This document shows positions 19,651-31,463 of a DNA stretch of 64,000 bases, piece by piece. The stretch lies in NCBI RefSeq assembly GCF_963678635.1, contig NC_087070.1, positions 3,539,157 to 3,603,156 on the forward strand. Reading direction: 5' to 3'. The notes below the pieces were generated by a model, which saw only the letters and a program-made list of their open reading frames with translations, did no database searches and had not been told where the DNA came from. The stretch comes from Symsagittifera roscoffensis (lineage: Eukaryota > Xenacoelomorpha > Acoela > Convolutidae). The position numbers were made by a program, and so were the translations under genes. How positions within the stretch are numbered: the stretch's first letter is position 1; each line of letters begins with the position of its first letter.

Positions 19651-19772
19651 CCCGCACCGGAGTTACATGCATTAAAGTCGATCCATTATTGTGGCAAATT
19701 TAGACCACGTAATCGATTATATTGTCATAATAATCAATTATTTTCGTAAAAACACAATCCATTAAAATCCAA
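19651..19772 (-). mobile_element. Fam-2 element B, reverse orientation, truncated by gypsy element B1
   Basis: Begins CCCGCACCGGAGTTACATGC and matches the right end of Fam-2 (GTGGCAAATTTAGACCACGT, AAAACACAATCCATTAAAATCC). The match stops at 19772, where the direct-repeat sequence of gypsy element B begins. Confidence 0.7.
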
Positions 19773-20382
19773 GAGATTCAATACTATCCACAATCCTGAA
19801 AGGGTTAAGTTGGTTGCAACTATTTTGTATTGTACTCTCCCCCTCTTTATGTTGTTCTTGAGGCTGTCTTGCTCGCTCTCGCCAACCGCAAGAATTTCCA
19901 GTAGTAATTTATTTCAGCTAATATAATTCCAAATACAGAAGGCTATAAGTCGCCAAGATAAAATCTACTAATTTAACGAAAGGAAAGGGTCCGCGATCTG
20001 TTGGTATAGTGTTCTAATTACTCTAAGAAAAATTTGATTAACTCTGTTCTATGATTCTTTTTCTTTAAAGAACCCCAACAATCAATTACACACAGTAATT
20101 CTTCACTGTCTCTCAGTTCGAACTGCTAAAATTAATAGTGTCCCGATGGATCGCTATTCCTTTGAGGTACTTCAACTGATCTCCCAACTTCGCAATTTTT
20201 CGTTCTCCAACTCTGAGAACCAACTATCTGCTAGCGTTTCTCTTCTTTCTCTCTATCTAACGAGAACCAACTACTATCTCTAGTAATTATCACTGTTCTC
20301 TATCTGACTGAGATTCAACTAATCTTCTATTTAGCTATAACTGTTCTCTAACTAACTGGGAACCAACAGTTTGCTCTCACAG
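19773..20382 (-). repeat. 610-bp direct repeat, copy 1 (possible LTR of gypsy element B)
   Basis: Runs from GAGATTCA to TTTGCTCTCACAG and is matched over the same length, 610 bp, at 26294-26903 with only scattered differences. It lies at the 3' end of gypsy element B, where a 3' LTR would be. On the minus strand it starts TGTGAGAGCAAAC. No TG...CA pair with an adjacent polypurine tract could be fixed, so LTR status is inferred from position only. Confidence 0.5.
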
Positions 20383-22226
20383 TTGCCGGGAAGCTGAGTA
20401 AATAACCCTTTCATTCGTAGTTTTTTGGGAGACCTATTTCCCATGTTATGCCTCTGATACTGCTTATTTCCTCTGAGACTAACTTTCCTCAGTCAGATTG
20501 CATTTCCATAAATAGCTCATCCACCAATTTAAGTTAAACCCAATGTTTGCCGAGTTCACTTTAATTAGTTCCACTACTTCTTTGATACAATGTATAAGTT
20601 ATATCTCTTTCAGCTTCTGTCTCATTTCCCAATAGGCAAGTTCCCTCCCAAATATTAGTAGGGTGACCAATGGTCCTTTACATGGGTTGGGGTCGAATGA
20701 ATACGCCACTTTCCGGTGTTAATCCCGAGATTTTCTATACAAATTTGGTCCTAAACGCCAAAGGTCAATTTGAGGTCACCCCGGGGTCACTCGGGGTGCT
20801 CCTTTCACATTCAGGTTTAGAATCCCGTAAGGGTCCTAACTACCAAGTTTCATCCGTATCCCGTTAATACTTCCCAAGTTATCCCAATTCTACGGTCCAT
20901 TATCACTTCTCCCGTAAAAAAGCTATTAACACCGGAAGGAGTCGCCAGAGGGGTTTCAATCACGAGGGATATTTTTCGAGGATGAGTTGTAGTGCATTTT
21001 GCCGCCCTAAAATCAATATGTCCTTGCTCATTATTTTGCGTAAATAGCCTAATTCCGGTTTCAGAGGTAGTTTTCCAAAGTGCTCATAACTTAAGGTCCA
21101 ACCACCGGATATGGTTCAAAATAGATTACATGATGTATGACGTCACTATCTATGCTATCCCAAAATTATAGCTCCCTGCGTTTATCAATGGGGGCCGAGA
21201 GTCGGGGTGGGTACTTCCGGAAGTCGGGGTGGGTACTATTTGCACAAGGCACAGCACCGGAAGTAGGCGTTCAGGGGGTCTGGGATTCTAAACTAAAGCT
21301 TCACTCGACTGGGTCTATAACATACTATGTTTTGGTTCCATTCCAGCGCTTAAAAACAGAGTTCTGATAGGGCCATTTGCACTTCTGGGAACCGTTATCA
21401 CTTTGGGCTGGGGGTCTGAGGGGTCTGGATTTTTGCATGCCCGGGTCAAATCATCTCTAGTATCCGTCCTATAAGTTTCATAAAGTTAGCCACTGTAGTT
21501 TCCATTTGGGGGGGTCCGCCGATCTTACTTCACCTGCGTTTTCCATCATATGAGGGACTATATCCTTGGGGATTCGAACTATTTTGGACTTTGAACACTG
21601 TTTAATTACTCTTCTACTCATCTTATTGACTAAACAAACTTCATAGTACGCGCTCCCCACTAGCTTTAGAAAACTGCATGCATTTACCAAGGTAAAGCTC
21701 TCACTTGAACTCTAAGTTAGGCAAAAAGTGTTAGGATGGCCTTTCTACTTGCTAATTAAACATATCCAACACCTTAAATTCAAAACTGACGCAACATCAT
21801 GTTGCTAACCGCTCTACTAAACAAAATAAAACTTTCTGTTAAGCTTGCATGTCCATTAACAACCAGGTAACATCACTTGTCTTTCGCTCGTACTTACCAG
21901 TCCTCAAGATGATTATCACGCTGATGCCTAACCTTATGGTTATTCTTCCTTGATTCAGCATTACAGTTCCTAAAATTTAACCGCGGACCCATCAGCCAAA
22001 TCCCCAAGACTAAAAATAATTTAGCTAGTAAGCACCATTTGTTAAGAGAATCTTTACTAGGGGATTTGTCTGCTGTTAACTTTACTTATCGTGGTACGAC
22101 TCAAACTCTCTTTTACTCAGCAGAGTTAATGCTCAACAGTTACACACAAAATACTCAGCTGGAGTGTCACTTAGAAAAAAAACAAGCACCCCAGTTTTGA
22201 ATGATAAAATTTTCAGAAAACTAGTT
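20383..22226 (-). mobile_element. Gypsy element B1: long 3' noncoding region
   Basis: About 1.8 kb between the pol C-terminus and the 610-bp repeat. It is matched by 27364-29194 at high similarity, and a worn relic of its middle part lies at 46580-47335. It contains no credible reading frame. The short frames here are not shared between copies. Confidence 0.6.
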
Positions 22227-23865
22227 TTAACTCACATACTCGTCAATACCAAACCGAACTGGTGGCCTTCTTATTCGAACTGGTCTACCTACATCTGTAG
22301 CCCCACTTTCCAGCACAGGTTCAGCTACCACCGTCTCATCCGGTGGTTTACCCTCAGCTTCGCTCGGTAATTTCGCGGCCTCTTCTTCCCTTCTGGCTTC
22401 CATTTGCTTTTCGTCATAGGTGTCCACCGCGTCGCTCTGCCGTCGCAAGACTCCGTCTAGCCCAGGAGGATTAACTATTAGCTCCACCACTACTCAATTT
22501 CTTCGCGACTTCAATCCCACGGGTTCTTGCCTTGGGCCTGGATCATGATTGAATCCCTCCCGATTGTTCGCCCAAAACGCCTCGTCTTCGACGTGCATAT
22601 CCAGATCGTCAACAATTGTCGTCGACCGATATGGTGTCAGTCGCTTCCTTGCAATAGCTTCCTCTGGGTGCCTCGTGTCCTGCAATCTTCGCTTCAGCAT
22701 GTTAAAGTGCATGAATTTCACTTTACTGGGAGTCGATTGCTTTGCCACCTTGCAGGTCACTTCGGAAATCCTGGCCATTACAACGTGTGGTCCTTCCCAC
22801 GGATCGAAAAACTTCTTCGACTTCTTTTCTTTAGACCACACCCAGACTTTTTCACCAGTTGCATAGGGATCCCCGTGAATTTTCTTCCAGTACTGATCCT
22901 TTTGTCGACATTGATCCCTCCCTAGGACTTTTCTCGCACTGCCGTGTGCATCTCGGATTTGCTCGTCTAGCCATTCCGCAAAACCATCTTTTATGAACGG
23001 TTCAATGTGGGGCTTTGCGTAGAACAGGTCAACTGGATACTGGCACTCCTGTCTATGAACCATACTGAACGGCGTAGCTCCCGTTTTCCGATTGATTGTC
23101 GTATTGTGCACAAAGTTCAAGTACGGCAAAGTCGTGTCCCACGTCTATGAGTTCTCCACACAATACTTCAAAGGCACTTTGGCCATCTTTACATTGTGCC
23201 TCCCCGTACGCTCATTTGCTCGCGGTTTGTAGGGGTAAGTCTGAGTTTTGTCAATGCCCAAAAGTCGGCACATATCCTGGATCAGAATGCCTCCAAAACT
23301 CTTCCCTTGATCCGTTCGCAAATTGTTCGGAACCCATTTTTCCACTATCTCTCGAGCCACGTCAGCTGAATCCGTTGTCTCCAGGGGAACTGCAATTGCA
23401 TACATCGTGAAGAGATCCGTCATTACCAGCACATGCTTCGCTCCGGTGCTCGTCGCCATTGTCACTGATCCCAAGATATCCACTCCCACCGTAGTGAAAC
23501 TGATTCCCGGATCAAATGGGGCCTGACCCGCCGCTCGCTTCTGCTTCCCTTCTGTACTCTGATCTGCACGGCTTGGGCACCAGTTTGCCTTTCTCTCAAC
23601 GTCAGTCCTCATCGTCGGCAACCAGAACATCTTCCGTATTTTAGCTAGAGTCTTCTCAGCCGCAAGCTGAACTCCGCCAGTCTCCATCAAATCGAATTGG
23701 CTGAAAATTTCTTTCCGCCCCGCCACTGGAAGTATCATCAGAAGGGTTGGCCTCGAGCCATCTCGATCAAACCACTTTTTGTAGAATATTCCATCTTTAA
23801 TACTCAACTCATCACACCTTGACCAGTAGGTCAGTATCTCAGGTCCGTAGTGTCTCAGGTCCACA
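22227..23865 (-). pseudogene. Gypsy element B1: integrase and pol C-terminus, 5' truncated
   Basis: Minus-strand Ty3/gypsy integrase. KTLAKIRKMFWLPTMRTDVE is in the zinc-binding module. The catalytic core has VGVDILGSVTM (Asp), LRTDQGKSFGG (Asp) and PRANERTGRHN (Glu). Then come TPFSMVHRQECQYP, WEGPHVVMARISEVTCKV and a tail that ends VRIRRPPVRFG. A stop (TAG) interrupts it at about 23143, where copy B2 has a Lys codon. Another in-frame TGA at 22494-22496 is shared with copy B2. The element is cut at 23865, so RNase H, RT and gag are missing. Expected function in an intact copy: cDNA integration. Confidence 0.85.
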
Positions 23866-24505
23866 TTTCATTTCACTGTTTTTGTAAGAACAAACCCACC
23901 CCACCCCCAATTTGCGGCCCCCACCCTCCAGTTTACCACCCCAAACCCAGTTTAACGCCCCCACCCCCCGTTAAGCCCATAGTTTACTACCTCACACCAG
24001 TTTACTACCCCCCCCCCCGCGGCGTTTACTCCCCCTCCTACCGATTACCCTCCCCCAGTTTTCCGTACCCCTTTAGTTGAGGGGGGGGGGGGGCTTGAGG
24101 GGGCTAGGGGATGACGTTGAGACATGGAATTTAGTAAAAGACAAGGCATAAATTCTGCAAATTTCTCGCAAAATTTGCAATTTTTTGCAAAAACAATGGA
24201 AATTAGTTCTAAAAATGAAATGTGCTATAATCAATTATGATGGATTATAATGGATTTTTGTTTCAAAAGGATCGATTATAATGGATTATCTAGGCAAAAA
24301 TAATCGATTTCAGTGACAAAAATAATGGACTATAATCGATTATAATGGATTAAAATGGATTTTTGTTTTTAGAAAAAAGCGATTTTAATGACCACATAAT
24401 CGATTACGTGGCCTGAATTCGCCACAATAATGGATTATAATGACAACATTTTAGACAACATTTTTCCATTATAATCGATTTTTATCCATGGAACTCCGGT
24501 GCGGG
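23866..24505 (+). mobile_element. Fam-2 partial element, forward, right part
   Basis: Corresponds to 18940-19591 of element A: the C-rich core, then AATCGATTATAATGGATTA-type repeats and the right TIR ending GAACTCCGGTGCGGG. It begins exactly where gypsy element B1 is cut, so this is a rearrangement or duplication breakpoint. Confidence 0.75.
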
Positions 24506-24564
24506 AAGCTAATAAATGAGCAATGGTGACCAAAAGCTATGTCGCTTTTGGCAGGTAAAAACAA

Positions 24565-26074
24565 ACCGCACCGCAGTTTCATGGATAAAAATCGATTATA
24601 ATGGAAAAATGTTGTCTAAAATGTTGTCACTATAATCCATTATTGTGGCAAACTTAGACCGCGTAATCGATTATATTGTCGTAATAATCGATTATTTTTG
24701 TAAAAACACAATCCATTAAAATCCATTATAATGGATTATAATCCTTTAAAATCCATTATAATTGATTATAATAGATTAGGTCTATTATACAAATCTTAGC
24801 CGAGGAGATCTTGTACGCCTGGAGCGCTTCCAAAAGAAAGTCACAAAATGGATAGTAACAAGCCCGGATACATACTATGTTAACCAGCTGCGAGCACTAA
24901 ATGTGCTCCCACTACCAATGTACTTACAACTCACGGACCTACTGCTACTCTCTAGCCTTGATGGACGAACTGATGTGTTTCCACATCTATCACAGTGCCC
25001 GCAGACAAATCTCAGAACTAAGGACGTCTTCAAGAGTGCCAAAATCAGAACAGAGAATGCGCGAGGGGAATTCACAATACGTACCAGTCGAATTGCAAAC
25101 AGAATTGACAAACACGTTGATTTCACAAACAAAACTGGACTCAAGAACCGAATTCTACAACTGATGTGGAATTTCATGGATGAAAAGTACAACGAAAACA
25201 TTATTTGCACTTGGCAACTTGCGTGCGATTGCAACCAATGCAGAAATAAGTGGACAATCTTCTAATAAAAACGGAAAGGGAGCAACACCCATCAGCCTTG
25301 TGCTGTAAATCCACTACAACAACAACAACAACAACAACATACATTTTTTGCAAAATCCATTGCAAAACTTGCAACATTTCTGCGTTACTCACGGCCTACT
25401 CGCAATCTAAACCTACTCAAATTAAATCTCCTCCCCCCCCCCACACTTTGCTCCCCATCAGTCCGCATTTGTAAATCATAAACCCCCTCCCCCAAAGTCT
25501 ACCAATAAATAACCCCCCATAAAGGGGGGCGAATGCGAATGGCGGTTGTGGTAAACTGGCAGGGAAGTGGGTGAGGGGGGTGGTAAACGGGGGGAGGGGT
25601 GAAAACAGGGAGGAAAACGGGGTGAGGGTGTAAACAGCGAGGAAGGGGGTAAACATGGAAGGGGTAAACGGGGTCTATAAGACCAAATTGAAAAGATTGA
25701 AAAAAGAAATGCCACATTTTATGAAGACTTAAAACCTAATAAATAGCAACTGCACTAAACAGGAAATGCGATATCTTTGAAAAACAGTTGTATATTTAAT
25801 GACTAACCTCTCGAAAAACTCCATTGCAATCGATTATATTTGATTATAATGGTTTATTTTGCCTCGAAAACAAGTTTCATTTTCGTTCAAAAATAATCGA
25901 TTATAATCGATTATAATCGATTATAAACGATTATATTCGGAATTTATTGATTAGAAAATTAGTTTCATTATAATCCGTTTTTATTCGATTAAAATCGATT
26001 GTTATCGAAATTTATTGAGACAGGCCACGAAAATTCAATTTAATCGATTATTATTGATAGAACTCCGGTGCGGG
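24565..26074 (-). mobile_element. Fam-2 element C, reverse orientation, carrying a LINE fragment
   Basis: Begins CCGCACCGCAGTTTCATGG and ends AACTCCGGTGCGGG. The right 250 bp are the reverse complement of the left end of element A (AAACAAGTTTCATTTTCG, CAGGCCACGAAAATTCAA). The C-rich core appears as G-rich sequence around 25520-25680. A 5'-truncated LINE has inserted at about 24780-25340. Confidence 0.75.
24780..25340 (+). pseudogene. 5'-truncated LINE, C-terminal end of ORF2 with (CAA)n tail
   Basis: An open plus-strand frame from about 24783 to a stop at 25263-25265. LVRLERFQKKVTKWIV followed by YYVNQLRALNVLPLPMYL matches the end of non-LTR reverse transcriptases, where a basic helix precedes R-L-x-x-L-x-x-x-L-P-L. 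The C-terminus has a Cys-rich piece, WQLACDCNQCRNKW. A 3' UTR of about 60 bp and a tail of eight CAA units end it near 25340. Its tail differs from the (AATTG)n tail of the LINE at 41426-45500, so it is another family. Confidence 0.75.
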
Positions 26075-26293
26075 TAAGACATAAGACATTCAGTAGAGCT
26101 TTTATATTATTACTGCAAGTCGGTTAAGTAAATTTGGCATTACTTCACATATTCCCTAGACATTTTATGTCAAAATAGGATTATGATCTTTATTTCCTTT
26201 TTGTATAATTCAGGGATTGCTTCTTTAGGTCCGTTCGCACACTCTAACTTAACGCAAAGTCGTCCCTTTGGTAATGAATTCAGCGGGGCGACC
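26075..26293. other. Spacer between Fam-2 element C and gypsy element B2
   Basis: About 220 bp with no match at the equivalent junction of copy B1, where Fam-2 and gypsy B abut directly. No feature seen. Confidence 0.4.
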
Positions 26294-26903
26294 GAGATTC
26301 ACTACTATCCACAATCCTGAAAGGGTTAAGTTGGTTGCAACTATTTTGTATTGTACTCTCCCCCTCTTTATGTTGTTCTTGAGGCTGTCTTGCTCGCTCT
26401 CGCCAACCGCAAGAATTTCCAGTAGTAATTTATTTCAGCTAATATAATTCCAAATACAGAAGGCTATAAGTCGCCAAGATAAAATCTACTAATTTAACGA
26501 AAGGAAAGGGTCCGCGATCTGTTAGTATAGTGTTCTAATTACTCTAAGAAAAATTTGATTAACTCTGTTCTATGATTCTTTTTCTTTAAAGAACCCCAAC
26601 AATCAATTACACACAGTAATTCTTCACTGTCTCTCACTTCGACCTGCTAAAATTAATAGTGTCCCGATGGATCACTATTCCTTTGAGGTACTTCAACTGA
26701 TCTCCCAACTTCGCAATTTTTCGTTCTCCAACTCTGAGAACCAACTATCTGCTAGCGTTTCTCTTCTTTCTCTCTATCTAACGAGAACCAACTACTATCT
26801 CTAGTAATTATCACTGTTCTTTATCTGACTGAGATTCAACTAATCTTCTATTTAGCTATAACTGTTCTCTAACTAACTGGGAACCAACAGTTTGCTCTCA
26901 CAG
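26294..26903 (-). repeat. 610-bp direct repeat, copy 2 (possible LTR of gypsy element B)
   Basis: Same length and almost the same sequence as 19773-20382. Here it is followed by 460 bp (26904-27363) that are absent from copy B1, after which similarity to B1 resumes at GAGCTGAGTAAATAACCC. Confidence 0.5.
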
Positions 26904-29194
26904 CACACATTTGTTGCCTAAGGGTAGGCTACTTGCTATTCTCTATGATGTTTGTCTACTTGAGTTTTAGTTATAGTTAGAGTTATGTCGTCCCTGCAAG
27001 TCCTGATATTTACTTTGGTACCCATTTCTTAAGGTCTTAACTGAATTCTTCCTCTGACGGTACTAGTCTTAAGTTCCATGTTCATTATAGGCATTTCTAA
27101 CTAAATTGTGCAAATATCAAGTCCAATTTTGCCTCTGAACCGAGTTAAGTTTAATTAACCAATCTTCCCAAGGTTTTTATTTAATTATCCCATTAACGTT
27201 CCAACCTGCCAGGGGTAGGAGAAGACCCTTTTGCTGGGTCGCTAACTCATCCAAAGCATCTAAAAAATTTCAATCTATACTCTATTCCAACCCTGACCTT
27301 CTAGCTATCAGGGGAACGTAATTCGCTTATTAGGGGTCAAATTATGATAAAAAGCCACCAGCGCGGAGCTGAGTAAATAACCCTTTCATTCGTAGTTTTT
27401 TGGGAGACCTATTTCCCATGCTATGCCTCTGTTACTGCTAATTTCCTCTGAGACTACTTTTCCTCAGTCAGATTGAATTTCCATTAATTGCTCATCCACC
27501 AATTTAAGTTAAACCCAAGGTTCGCCAAGTTCACTTTAATTAGTTCCACTACTTCATTGATACAATGTATAATTATATCTCTTTCATCTTCTGTCTCATT
27601 TCCCAATAGGCAAGTTCCCTCCCAAATATTGGCAGGGTGACCAATGATCATTTCCATGGGTTGGGGTTGAATGAATACGCCATTTTCCGGTGTTAATCCC
27701 GAAGTTTTTTATACAAATTTGGTCCTAAACGCCAAAAAGTCAAATTGAGGTCAACCCGGGGTAACCCGGGGTCATTCTTCTACATTCAGGTTTAGAATTA
27801 CGTAAGGGTCCTACCTACCAAGTTTCATCCATGTCCCGTTAATACTTCCCAAGTTATCCAATTCTACGGTCCGTTATCACTTCTCCCGGAAAAAAGCTAT
27901 TAACACCGGAAGGAGTCGCCGGAGGGGTTTCAATCACGAGGGGTTTTTTTCGAGGATGAGTTGTAGTTTCTTTTGCCGCCGTAAAATCAATATGCCCTCG
28001 CTCATTATTTTGCGTAAATTGCCTGTTTCCGGTTTCAAGGGTAGTTTTCCAAAGTGCTAATAACTTCAGGTCCAAACACCGGATATGGTTCAATTTATAT
28101 ACATGATGTATCACGTCACGATATATGCTATCCCAAAGTTATAGCTCCCTGCGTTCATCAGTGGGGGCCGAGACACGACTTCCGGAAGTCGAGGTGGGGA
28201 CTATTTCCATAAGGCACAGCACGGGAAGTAGGGGTCCAGGGGGTCTGGGATTCTAAACTTAAGCTTTCCTCGACTGGGTTTATAACATACTATGTTTTGG
28301 TTCCATTCCAGCTCTTAAAAACAGAGTTCTGATAGGGCCATTTGCACTTCTTGGAACCGTTATCACTTTGGGCTGGGGGGTCTGAGGGGTCTGGATTTTT
28401 GCATGCCCGGGTCAAATCATCTCTAGTATCCGTCCTATGAGTTTCATAAAGCTAGCCACTGTAGTTTCCATTTGGGGGGTCCGCCGATCTTACTTCATCT
28501 GCGTTTTCCACCATAGGAGGGACTATATCCTTGGGGATTCGAACTATTTTGGACTTCACTGTTTGTTTACTCTTCTACTCATCTTATTGACTAAACAAAC
28601 TTCATAGTACGCGCTCCCCATTAGTTTTACAATACTGCATGCATTTACCAAGGTAAAGCTCTCACTTGAACTCTAAGTTAGGCAAAAAGTGTTAGGATGG
28701 CCTTTCTACTAGCTAACTAATCATATCCAACACCTTTAATTCAAAACTGACGCAAAATCATGTTGCTAACCGCTCTACTAAACAAAATAAAACTTTCTGT
28801 TAAGCTTGCATGTCCATTAACAACCAGGTAACATCACTTGTCTTTCGCTCGTACTTACCAGTCCTCAAGATGATTATCACGCTGATGCATAACCTTATTT
28901 TTACTCTTCCTTCTTTCAGTATTACAGTTCCTAAAATTTAATCGCGGACCCATCAGCCAAATCCCCAAGACCAAAATTAATTTAACTAGTAAGCACCATT
29001 TGTTAAGAGAATCCTTACTAGCGGATTTGTCTGCTATTAACTTTTCTTATCGTGGTACGACTCAACCTCTCTCTTACTCAGCAGAGTTAATGCTCAACAG
29101 TTACACACAAAATACTCAGGTGGAGTGTCACTTAGAAAAAAAAAACAAGCACCCAAGTTTTGAATGACAAATTTTTCAGAAAACTAGTTTTAAC
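26904..29194 (-). mobile_element. Gypsy element B2: long 3' noncoding region with a 460-bp extra segment
   Basis: 27364-29194 aligns with 20390-22226. The extra 26904-27363 (ACACATTTGTTGCCTAAGGG onward) is either an insertion here or a deletion in B1. The short frames in it are not conserved between copies. Confidence 0.55.
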
Positions 29195-31398
29195 TCACAT
29201 ACTCTCGATACCAAACCGAACTGGCGGCCTTCTTATTCGAATTGGTCTACCTACATCTGTAGCCTCACTTTCCAACACAGGTTCAGCTACCACCGTCTCC
29301 TCCGGTGGTCTACCCTCAGCTTCACTCGGTAATTTTGCGTCCTCTTCTTTCCTTCTGGCTTCCGTTTGCTTTTCGTCATAGGTCTCCGCCTTGTCGCTCT
29401 GCCGTCGCCAGACTCCGTCTAGCCCAGGTAGATTAACTATTAGCTCCACCACTACTCAATTTCTTCGCGCCATCAATCCCACGGGGTCTTGCCTTGGGCC
29501 TGGATCATGATTGAATCCCTCCCAATTGTTCGCCCAAAACGCCTCGTCTTCGACGTGCATCTCCTGATCGTCAAAAATCATCGTCGACCGATATGGTGTC
29601 GGTCGCTTCCTTGCAATAACTTCCTCTGGGTGCCTCGTGTCCTGCACTCTTCGCTTCAGCATGTTAAAGTGCATGAACTTCGTTTTACTGGGAGTCGATT
29701 GCTTTGCCACCTTGCAGGTCACTTATGAAATCCTGGCCATTACAATGTATGGTCATTCCCACGGATCGAAAGTCTTCTTCGACTTCAGTTTTTCCTTAGA
29801 CCACACCCAGACTTTTTCACCAGTTGCATAGGGTTCCTCGTGAATTTTCTTCCAGTACTGATCCTTTTGTCGACGTTGATCCCTCCCTAGGAGTTCTCTC
29901 GCACTCCCGTGTGCATCTCGGATTTGCTCGTCTAGCTATTCCGCAAAACCATCTTTTGTCAACGGTTCATTGTGGGCTTTGCGTAGAACAGGTCAACTGG
30001 ATACTGGCACTCCTGTCCATGCACCATACTGAACGGCAAAGCTCCCGTTTTCCGATTGATTGTCGTATTGTACACAAAATTCAAGTACGGCAAAGTCGTG
30101 TCCCACGTCTTTGAGTTCTCCACACAATAGGTCAAAACCACTTCGGTCATCTTTACATTGTGCCTCCGCGTACGCTCATTTGCTCGCGGTTTGTAGGGGT
30201 AAGTCTGAGTTTTGTCAATACCCAAAGTCGGCACATATCCTGGATCAGAATGCCTCCAAAACTCTTCCCTTGATCCGTTCGCAAATTGTTCGGAACTCCA
30301 AATGTCAGAACCTATTTTTCCACTATCTCTCGAGCCACGTCAGCTGAATCCGTTGTCTACAGGGGAACTGCAATTGCATTCATCGTGAAGAGATCCGTCA
30401 TTACCAGCACATGCTTCGCTCCGGTGCTCGTCGCCATTGTCACTGATCCCAAGTTATCCACTCTCACCGTAGTGAAACTGATTCCCCGATCAAATGGGGC
30501 TTGACCCGCCGCTCGCTTCTGCTTCCTTCTGTACTCTGATATGCACGGCTTGGGCACCAGTTTGCCTTTCTCTCAACGTCAGTCCTCATCTTCGGCAACC
30601 AGAACATCTTCCGTATTTTAGCTAGAGTCTTCTCAGCCGCAAGCTGAACTCCGCCAGTCTCCATCAAATCGATTGGCTGAAAATTTCTTTCCGCCCCGCC
30701 ACTGGAACTATCATCAGAAGGGTTGGCCTCGAGCCATCTCGCTGAAACCACTTTTTCTAGAGTATTCCATCTTTAATACTCAACTCATCCCAACTTGACC
30801 AGTAGGCCAGTGTCTCAGGTCCGTACTGAATTGCCTGCTCGTTTGGGATGAGGTTCGTCCCCAACGACGGCATGTCAACCATCTCGTCGCTTGTTACTGA
30901 CCAGTAGAATACTTGGGCGATCGCTTCGTCTTCTTTCTGCATCTTCTCAATTTCAGCGGGTGTTCGTTTCCTTCGAATCGTCTCGCTATCTTTGTTCGTG
31001 TTCGTCGCTGTCTCGTGAACCCTCGCAACCGTTTCCGTTTTCCCCGTGGGTGTGCACCTTCGCAGTGCCTCCTCTAACGAGACTACTTCGGGGTAAACTT
31101 CATTTGGGTCGTTTTCGTCGTCCGTTGCCCAGTCAGCTTGTACCTTCTCCTCTTCCTCTTGAACCAACCTAACACATTGGTTCTCGTAAACAGTTAGCGA
31201 ATTTTCCGGTACCTTGTCAATCGAGCCACAATTACTCGAACTCCCCTGAATCTGCCCCTCACCTATCTGTGAACCCGCGATACTGTTCGGCTTTATCTGC
31301 CCTCCTGGATCTGGCGGCACCGTGGGCAGTTTTCTCGGAACCAGTTTGGGAATCGCATAACCCACCGCAACCTCGACCCTCCCACCGATCCGGTCCAC
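29195..31398 (-). pseudogene. Gypsy element B2: integrase, linker and pol C-terminus, broken
   Basis: A minus-strand copy of the same pol as B1, extending further upstream. 30757-31398 is an acidic RNase H-to-integrase linker (VQADWATDDENDPNEVY, RRKRTPAEIEKMQKEDE) that leads into the same WDELSIKDG segment as B1. The zinc module (LAKIRKMFWLPKMRTDVE), the core and the C-terminal domain follow in several frames, with shifts near 30464, 30357, 30234 and 29730. The tail ORF at 29195-29452 follows an in-frame TGA at the same codon as in B1. Reverse transcriptase and gag are absent. The element stops at about 31400. Confidence 0.8.
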
Positions 31399-31463
31399 AA
31401 TTTGTCAAAACCAAAATTCAGACAACATTTGTATTCTTTCATCGAACTAAAACGCAGCAGTAA

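Noticed and set aside
22527-23526. Plus-strand open frames opposite the gypsy B integrase
   Set aside because: Shadows of the minus-strand integrase. They have no domain of their own.
19773-26903. A single LTR retrotransposon bounded by the two 610-bp repeats
   Set aside because: Sequence to the right of the second repeat (27364-29194) also matches the inside of the first copy, so these are two neighbouring copies, not one element between two LTRs.
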